Below are positions 57,143-64,000 of a stretch of 64,000 nucleotides of DNA, piece by piece; the stretch's first letter is position 1; every line of letters starts with the position of its first letter. The position numbers were made by a program, and so were the translations under genes. The stretch spans positions 23,199,260 through 23,263,259 of the forward strand of contig NC_044916.1 in the NCBI RefSeq assembly GCF_003576645.1, written 5' to 3'. Under the pieces are notes generated by a model. It saw only the letters and a program-made list of their open reading frames with translations, was not told the origin of the DNA and made no database searches. This DNA comes from Ipomoea triloba. Its lineage: Eukaryota > Streptophyta > Magnoliopsida > Solanales > Convolvulaceae.

Positions 57143-57592
57143 CATGCCTGCATGTAAAAGGGGCTCGGATTTTGAGATTATTTCAGTTTTGTCCTGCAAT
57201 ATAATGGCCCTTCTCTGTTTTCTTTTGGATTTCTTTTTCTTGTCCCCTGACCCCCTTGAAATAGTATTGAATATTAAAAATAGAGGTGACCACGGGTCGG
57301 TTCAAGGTTGAACCAGCCTTAAATCGATTACAAAAAAAGGGCATGGGTTTCATCCTGCATGAGTTAGATTTAATTAGCACAAATCTGAACCGGTTTATAG
57401 AGGGTACGGTCAAGTCATGTCTTATAAAAAAAAAATAAGAGCCCAGCTCGAAACTGGCCCAGACTCAAGCTTGGGTCTAGGTCCAGACAAAACAAAGCAT
57501 GGACTTTATAAATTATATAATACATTTTATAATATTATAAGTTATCAAATAATATTACAAGTCTTGAAAATTTTTTAATATTATAAGTTAAA

Positions 57593-58026
57593 GGGTCACA
57601 CTTGTGTTAGACCGTCTCACGGATCCTTATTCGTGAGACGGGTCGGGTCGGGTCAAAGCATCATGCAAATGTCATACTTATATGCTCAAATATAACACTA
57701 ATCAAGAATACAATTTTTGTTACTTATAAGAAAAAAAGTAATACATTTTTCATAATAAGTAATATTGACAAGTATTCCTTACTTATAAAGGCAAATATAA
57801 TACTTTTGAGGAAAAATGTAATACTTTTAAATCGAAATGTAAAAGTATTGTATTTTCCCTTAAAAGTATTACATTTACCCTTATAAGTAACAAAAATTTT
57901 ATTCCTGATTAGTATTACATTTGAGCATATAAGTATGACATTTGTGTATATAAGTGTTACATTTGCACCTTGACCCGACCCGACCCGACCGTCTCATGGT
58001 GAGACGGTCTCACACAAGTTTTTGCC
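57593..58026. mobile_element. Foldback element H (GTGAGACGG family), nested in the hAT
   Basis: Ends GGGTCACACTTGTGTTAGACC and GGTCTCACACAAGTTTTTGCC, both leading into GACCGTCTCAC/GTGAGACGGTC. The interior repeats AAGTATTACATTT and its complement. Exact 9-bp duplications TAAGTTAAA lie at 57584-57592 and 58027-58035. Confidence 0.88.
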
Positions 58027-58118
58027 TAAGTTAAAATGTTATTAAAGTCTTATAAATTTTTAATTTTGTAGGTAATCATAATTTTTTTTGAGATTAGTGG
58101 TTAAAATATTATTTTAAA

Positions 58119-58601
58119 GAGTTAATTCTGGCAATGGTCCTCCGACTATGTTGATTTTTTAAAATTAGTCCCCGACTTTTAATTTGGACAATTTAGGTCC
58201 CTTGACTTTCAAATTCTTTCCAATGTTCGTTCGTTCGTCAAATTTTGGTTAAGTTGAGGTCAAATGAAGGGGTAAAATTGTTTGTTCACCTATTTAGTGT
58301 ATTATTACTCGTATTTTTCCTGTCCTATACGCTGTCCTATTCGAAGCCATATAATCTCATATGAACCTGATTATATTCATATATATAGCGTATATGACAG
58401 AAGAAATACGAGTAATAATACACTATACAGGTGAACGAACAATTTTACCCCTTCATTTGACATCAAGTTAACCAAAATTTGACGAAAGGACCAACAATAG
58501 AAAAAATTTTAAAGTCAAGGGACTTAAATTGTCCAAATTAAAAGTCGGAGACTAATCTTGGAAAATCAATATAGTCGGAGGACCATTGCTAGAATTAACT
58601 C
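58119..58601. mobile_element. Foldback element G, nested in the hAT
   Basis: 483 bp, arms of about 200 bp from GAGTTAATTCTGGCAATGG to CATTGCTAGAATTAACTC, with GGTCC(C/T) and GACTTTxAAxTT phrases as in elements A and B. Exact 9-bp duplications TATTTTAAA lie at 58110-58118 and 58602-58610. Confidence 0.92.
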
Positions 58602-58945
58602 TATTTTAAACAAAAATATTAACTTTGAAAAAAGTGTGCGTGAGTGTGTGTATTAATTAGCATTATTATATCAAAAGGTTGAAGTAGTTTAAGTGGTAAT
58701 AATTTTTGTTGTTAATCATGATGTCAATGGTTTACATTTCATTTCAAACAAAAAAAAAACAATTTATAAATATTTTATATAAAAATAAATAAAAAATATT
58801 TTGGGCCTAACTCGGGACTGACCCACAAGAGGCACTGGCGCCCATGTTATTTTGGGCCGATCCTGATCAGTGCTAACCCAGGCTCGGGATTTAGCCACCT
58901 CTAATTAAAAATATAATAAAGGGTTGAAAGACTCTCATGTAACAT

Positions 58946-59448
58946 AGCGTTTTGTTGGAATGAAGAAATTAAGGGGAAAAAGAATTGTAATTCGGTAGGA
59001 AAAATAATAAAGTAGGAATTTAAATTACATTGTTTGGTAGGCATGAATAGACTTATTGCGAATGGAAATGGAAGAAGTAATATAAAAACTAAAATGTCAT
59101 TGTGTAATAATATTAATAATAATATTCAATGGCAAATATGTCATTTTTTTGCATTTTCCTTTTCCTTTGTATGGATGAATTGCAATTCATTGAATTGACT
59201 GGGTGTTTGCTTGGGAGGAAGGAAATGAATTGCAATTCTGTGGGAAAAGAATAAGGTATGAATAATGTAAGAATTCAAATTCCATTGTTTGGTAGGGAGG
59301 AATAGAATTATTGGGAATGAGAAAGAAAAAAAGTGGTGTAAAGACTAATTGTCCTTGTGTAATAATAAAAATAACAATCACCAATGATACTTTTGTCATT
59401 TCTTCTATTTTTTTCCTTTCCCACAAGCATTGAATTGCAATTCATGGC
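58946..59448. repeat. Two tandem related MITE units
   Basis: Units of about 250 bp (58946 to about 59200, and about 59201-59448) share GAATTGCAATTC, ATTGTTTGGTAGG and GAATGG/GAATGAG words in the same order. Each ends ATTGAATTGCAATTCAT-like. Confidence 0.7.
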
Positions 59449-59454
59449 AGGTAC

Positions 59455-59685
59455 GATACCCATGAATAAATATAAGAGAAACTGTAATACTTTTGAGGAA
59501 AAAAAGTAAAAGTATTACATTTTTTTTCTCAAAAGTATTAGACTTTATCTTATAAATAACAAATATTTTATTGTTGATTATTATTACAGTTTTTCAATAT
59601 AAGTATTACATTTTCTTCTTACGCGATCTGTCTCATGTACAAGGATTCGTGAGACGGTCTCGCACAAATTTTTACCTAAAAGGTT
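59455..59685. mobile_element. Truncated member of the GTGAGACGG MITE family
   Basis: Interior AAAAGTATTACATTTTTTTT and right end CGTGAGACGGTCTCGCACAAATTTTTACC match element H. The left terminus is missing or eroded. Confidence 0.65.
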
Positions 59686-59925
59686 AGATACACTTTTTAA
59701 ACCAACTAAATATATAATTTTTGTCATATTATTATTTTGAGAAGTTGATAATTTGACATTGTATCAATTACATAAAAGCGACATCTTTAAAATGAGAACA
59801 TGAACAAAAATCAAGAAATTGTTATAATAAATTCAAATGTATGGTCATTATCTTAGTGGTTAGTTATTTTTCCTTGTAATTTCAAGAATATATATCTTGT
59901 ATCTTTCCTCTTCATTCTCCGTTCT
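59686..59925. other. AT-rich spacer
   Basis: No gene or repeat recognised. Confidence 0.5.
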
Positions 59926-59955
59926 TTTGTTTTGAAATCAAACGAATAACTTTGA

Positions 59956-62900
59956 TTAATGCAAAAGACCGGAAATCAAGTCAGGAGGGACAGAGTCCCA
60001 ATACAGAGAACTGGCCTGAGCACTAGGCGCAGTTACAAGAGTATGAGAAATAACGTTTTATGAACGTGGAATGAAAGAAATAAAGCAGCTATTAAACGTC
60101 GATATGGTCGCTTTGCATGCATCTAGCATAAGCCCCACGTAAGAGAATGAAACAGTAGCAGAATGTAGCATTGTGTTGAGCTGCGCACAGTCCGTGAGGA
60201 TCGTGACGTCCATTAACCCCCTCTCACGAATCCATGTTAGCGCCGCCTTACAAGCCGCTGCCTCCGCCATTAATGGAGAAAAGCAGTCCGGAAGAGGCCC
60301 TGAACATGCAGCTGTAAATTCGCCCTGTGCCGAGAAAAGAACCGCACCGAAAGAGGCCTTGCAGGTGTCTGGGTGCAGGCTGGCGTCGAAGAAGCAAGTA
60401 GGGCGTTGCGGCTGAGTGTGCGTAGCGCCTCCAGCGTGGTCGGAACCTGCCATGGTTTGAGCGTGGGTGTTCCGCCATGCATGAAGAGAAGCTGACACCA
60501 TTGATACAACTTTGCGAGGTAGCGGCAGTGCACCATCCCAAACTGCCGAATTCCGGGCCCACCAAATGTAGTAAAGCACTGCCATAACAAAACCAATCTC
60601 CTGTTCGGTCAATGAGTTCAACACATCAGAGAACCACATACAAAAAGAATCCCCAACTATAGACAAGGTAGGTAAAGATGCCACATGCCAAACAAGTTGA
60701 GAATAATCACACATAACTAAAGCATGCATAACATCCTCATGACCTTGCCCACACATTGGACATGTAGGATCAACCTCCACCCTCTTTAAAAGCAAGTTGG
60801 TGGTAACAGGAAGAATGTCACTCAAGGCTCTCCAAAGAAATGTCTTCCACTTGGGGGGGACTTTAATTTTCCAAAGAGAGACCCATTGATTAAAGGCTCC
60901 CGTTGAACCATTAAAATCACCAACAATGGCCCTGTAACCCATCTTAACAGTGTAAATGCCTTTGGGGTCCCCATACCAATACCAAGAATCTTCGTAAGTT
61001 GGCGAAATTGGAATTTTAACAATGCGTGAGACATCACCAGGGACGAAAATATCGTCCAGAACAGACAAGTCCCACATACCGCTAGCTTCATCAATTAGGC
61101 CCGAGACTAGGGAGCCAATAAGATACACAGGCATGGGAGTAGCCACCATCGGATCCGGACCATCAGGTAACCATGGATGTCCCCAAATTTGAGTTGAACG
61201 TCCATTTCCAATTCTCCTCCGCACACCACTACAAATTAGAGTATGGGCTGCCATGATACTTCGCCAACAATAACTAGGATTGTTGCCAATGGTTGCATCC
61301 AAAAAAGAAGTCGTGGGGAAATATCGCGCCTTATAAACCCGGGCAACGAGGGATTGGGGCATAGTGAGGAACCGCCATTCCTGCTTGCCTAGCATAGTCA
61401 GATTGAAAGCCCTGAGATCCTTGAACCCCAAGCCACCAAATTTCCTTGGTACACATAACTGGTCCCACGCTTTCCAATGTATCCCCCTATCTCTCCCTAT
61501 TCCCTACCAAAATCGGTTCATGGCTCTCTGGATAGATAAACAAACCGACTCAGGCAGCAGGAAAACACTCATTGAGAAAGTGGGCATAGCTTGTGCCACA
61601 CTTTTCAACAGCACTTCCTTCCTTGCTTGTGATAAGAGTTTCTTGTTCCACGAATTAACCCGTTGCCTGATTTTATCCTCGATATAAGCAAAAGCAGCCT
61701 TTCTATTTCTCCCAACAAAAGTAGGAAGACCCAGATATTTACCAAAGTTTGCTGTCTGAGCCACTCCCAAAATTGCCACCACCTCCTCCCTATGCTCCAC
61801 CATAGTATTTATGCTAAAACAGACACTAGATTTATGGTAGTTAACAACTTGGCCAGACATTTCCTCATATCTATTCAAACACTGTTTAACAGCTCTTGCC
61901 TCCTGGGCATTGGCCTTAAAGAACAGCAGACTGTCATCAGCAAATAATAGATGGGAAACTGGGGGAGCCCCTCTAGCCACCCTACAACCATGGATAGTAC
62001 CAGCAGCCTGAGCCTGTTGCAGCAACAAAGAAAGCCCCTCCGCACAAATTATGAATAAATATGGAGAAAGCGGGTCACCTTGCCTTAGCCCTCTAGTGGG
62101 GACAACATGGCCATTAGGAACACCATTAACCAAAAAGCTATATGACACCGTGGTGACACATAGCATAATCAAATTAACCCAGCGGTCAGAAAAACCCAAA
62201 GCAGACAACATACCTCGCAAGAAAGGCCACTCCATCCTGTCATATGCCTTTGCCATATCCAACTTTAGGGCACCCCATCCTACCAAACCACTCTGCTTTC
62301 TGTGGAAAAAATGTCCCACCTCCGCAGCAACCAGAATATTATCAGTTATGAGTCTGTTTGGAATGAAAGCACTCTGGGATTCCGATATGAGGTCCCCCAA
62401 AAGGTGTTTCATTCTGTTAGCCAGTACCTTCGCCATAATCTTATAAATCACATTGCACAAAGCTATCGGCCTTAAATCAGCCACAGACTCAGGTACACAT
62501 TTCTTAGGAATCAACACTACATTCGTATCATTTAGCCCAATCGGAAAAGTGCAAGTATTCAAACAATCAATCACAAACTGAGACACATCAACACCCACGA
62601 CATCCCAGTAGTGCTTGTAGAACCCCGGGTTCATCCCATCCGGACCCGGAGCCTTATCAGGAAACATTGCAAAAAGAGCGGCTTTAACTTCCTCATGTTC
62701 AAAAGGACACAACAGATGTTCATTGTCAGCTTGTGTTACACGTGGGTTTACAGAGGTGAAAAAAGATTCCAGCATAGAGGAGCCAGAAGACTTGAAAATG
62801 TTTTCAAAGTAATCTAGCACAACAGATTTCATAGCATCACCCTCCACCCACACCCCAGCATCATTTTTGAGCCTATGTAAATGATTCTTTTTCCTACGGG

Positions 62901-63072
62901 CAGAAGCATACCTGTGGTAGAATTTAGTGTTTGCGTCGGCCCCTTTTAGCCAGTGTTGCTTGGCCCGCTGTCTCCAGAAAACATCCTCCTGTGCCTCAAG
63001 ACGGCCTAACTGATCCTCAACCCGACGAAACTCAGCCAAAGCAGCTGGGTCACGTGAGTCTCTCAAACTCAA
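59956..63072 (-). pseudogene. LINE B reverse transcriptase, zf-RVT and RNase H, nearly intact
   Basis: A single frame from 63072 contains FWRQRAKQHWLKGADANTKF, PDKAPGPDGMNPGFYK, ALKLDMAKAYDRMEW, GLRQGDPLSPYLFIICAEGL, HLLFADDSLLFFKAN (catalytic FADD, near 61950-61910) and KYLGLPTFVGRN. An in-frame TAG at 61504-61506, where MNRFW should continue, is followed in the same frame by KFGGLGFKDLRAFNL, zf-RVT KVPPKWKTFLWRAL with CPMCGQGHEDVMHALVMC, and RNase H with CFFDASLHPD, MAEAAACKAAL and LTDC. A TAA at 60058-60060 then precedes the last 34 codons. Apart from these stops it reads cleanly. Confidence 0.9.
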
Positions 63073-63988
63073 CTAGGTCCTCCGGAGGTGCCTGATCTGT
63101 TCTCCAAATTTGTGGAAGTGATAACCCCCCATCTCTGAAGCTTCTCACCGCAGAACTGCACACAGTCAAGCAGACCTTTCGGCCTACCCTCCTGCCAAGC
63201 GGACTGCACCACCTCCATGCACCCCTCATCCAGGAGCCATGCCATCTCAAACTTGAACCCCTTGCGCCTCCCACCACCCCGACCCCCTTCACCTAGAGGA
63301 CTTAAGAAGAGGGCCGAATGGTCAGAAGTACGGGTCAAGATATTCTCCACACAGGCATCCTCCAACTGACCACACCATCCAGAAGTAGCAAACACCTTAT
63401 CCAATTTCTCCTCCATCCACTCCTCCGAGCCCTTCCCTCTCTCCCATGTATATTGATAGCCTCGCAAAGGTAGTTGAATCAACTCACAGTCTTCCATAGC
63501 CTCCCCAAAACCGCGAAGGAGACTGTTCGGATGCGGATTACCACCCCTCTTTTCGTGTTGATATTGGAGATCATTGAAATCCCCAATGACCACCCATGGC
63601 AAAGCAGACCTATCAGCCAAGGACCGGAGAAAGTCCCACGCTTCCCTTCGCCTACTCCGCTCAGGGTAACCATAATAACATGTCATCCGCCATCGTGGCA
63701 AGTCCGCCATGCTCACTTCCACATTGATATGATTCTTAGAAAAACTTAACAAACTAGCTGAGTGGTTCCTCCTCCAAAACAAAGCCAACCCCCACTCAAT
63801 CCTACATTGTCAACATAAAATAACCCTTCATAACCAAGCCTGACCCGTACCCGCTCAGCATGAATATGGCCCACCTTAGTCTCCATCAGAAAAAGAAACT
63901 CGGGCTTCTTACGAGTCACCAGGCTCACAACCTCGCGAACTGTTCGTGGATTGCCCAAGCCACGACAGTTCCAGCTAACGATACTCAT
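63073..63988 (-). pseudogene. LINE B APE-type endonuclease, two frameshifts
   Basis: Starts MSIVSWNCRGLGNPRTVREV at 63988 with FLMETKVG. Near 63780 the frame shifts from LSGGWLCF to the expected GGLALFW reading and continues MTCYYGYPERSRRREAW, VIGDFNDLQ, QYTWERGKG and TRTSDHSALFL. Catalytic residues of the Asn, Glu, Asp-Asn and Asp-His sets are all present. A second shift near 63130 and a TAG at about 63074 break the join to the RT frame. Confidence 0.88.
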
Positions 63989-64000
63989 GATGATGGGCGG

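Larger units (their letters stand above)
57281..58903. mobile_element. hAT-type non-autonomous element with nested insertions
   Basis: Ends TAGAGGTGACCACGGG and CTCGGGATTTAGCCACCTCTA are imperfect inverted repeats. Exact 8-bp duplications ATTAAAAA lie at 57273-57280 and 58904-58911, the hAT signature. After removing the two foldbacks inside it, about 690 bp of AT-rich DNA remains with no transposase. Words such as GGCCCAGACTCAAGCTTGGG and GGGCCTAACTCGGG near the ends recall subterminal repeats. Confidence 0.85.
59926..64000 (-). mobile_element. L1-type LINE (LINE B), relatively intact, cut by the window edge
   Basis: On the minus strand ORF2 begins at 63988 and runs to a natural stop near 59956, followed by a short 3' end (TTTGATTTCAAAACAAAAG). 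Endonuclease, RT, zf-RVT and RNase H are present in order. ORF1 would lie beyond 64000. Only about two frameshifts and three stops were seen over 4 kb, so it is much younger than LINE A or C. Confidence 0.9.

Noticed and set aside
60173..60415. Plus-strand frame at the right end as a gene
   Set aside because: It is the antisense of the LINE B RNase H region.
1..64000. A novel defence, biosynthetic or gene-cluster system
   Set aside because: The five genes are unrelated housekeeping or wall genes and the remainder is transposable-element DNA; nothing supports a multi-gene system.

Overview
This window is nuclear DNA from a flowering plant, most likely a core eudicot. The signs are spliced GT-AG genes with AT-rich introns, a P-class PPR gene, a plant-type Ran GTPase, a DUF642 cell-wall protein, L1-type plant LINEs and Ty1/copia elements primed by initiator tRNA-Met. 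I cannot name the species from sequence alone. No bacterial-type operon, CRISPR array, rRNA gene or bona fide tRNA gene is visible.

Five host genes are supported: (1) DNMT2/TRDMT1, the tRNA-Asp C38 methyltransferase, nine exons, minus strand, 12103-19225, whose reconstructed exons join to 389 codons; (2) an intronless 851-residue PPR protein, plus strand, 22735-25290; (3) an Agenet-ENT (EMSY N-terminal-type) chromatin-reader-like protein, plus strand, 33776-35212; (4) a Ran GTPase, eight coding exons, minus strand, 46128-48154, 221 residues; (5) a DUF642 cell-wall protein, three exons, minus strand, 53390-57039. They share no operon-like relation and are unrelated housekeeping or structural genes separated by repeats.

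Most of the rest is transposable-element DNA. Region 0.1-11.4 kb is a five-deep nest: a copia element with 93-bp LTRs (5-bp duplication ATATG) is split in its integrase by an LTR-like insertion (5-bp duplication TCTAT). That insertion is split by an L1-type LINE, which in turn carries a tRNA-derived SINE and a Pack-MULE-like element with a captured PEPC-kinase-like exon. Region 20-32.6 kb is MITE-rich (hAT-like, Helitron, foldback). Region 37-44 kb holds a decayed LINE, a decayed minus-strand copia, a TRIM-like element and smaller insertions. Region 48.8-52.1 kb has a MITE cluster and the 5' part of another copia (LTR, primer site, gag, protease). Region 57.2-59.7 kb is a hAT-type element nested with two foldbacks. 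Region 59.9-64.0 kb is a relatively young LINE with few lesions.

The most striking pattern is at least ten inverted-repeat (foldback) elements, 66 bp to about 1 kb, each flanked by a 9-10 bp target duplication that can be read directly, as expected of Mutator-like transposition. No Mutator transposase is encoded in the window. One of these elements carries a host kinase fragment. One 66-bp member is almost pure palindrome and has an exact 9-bp duplication.
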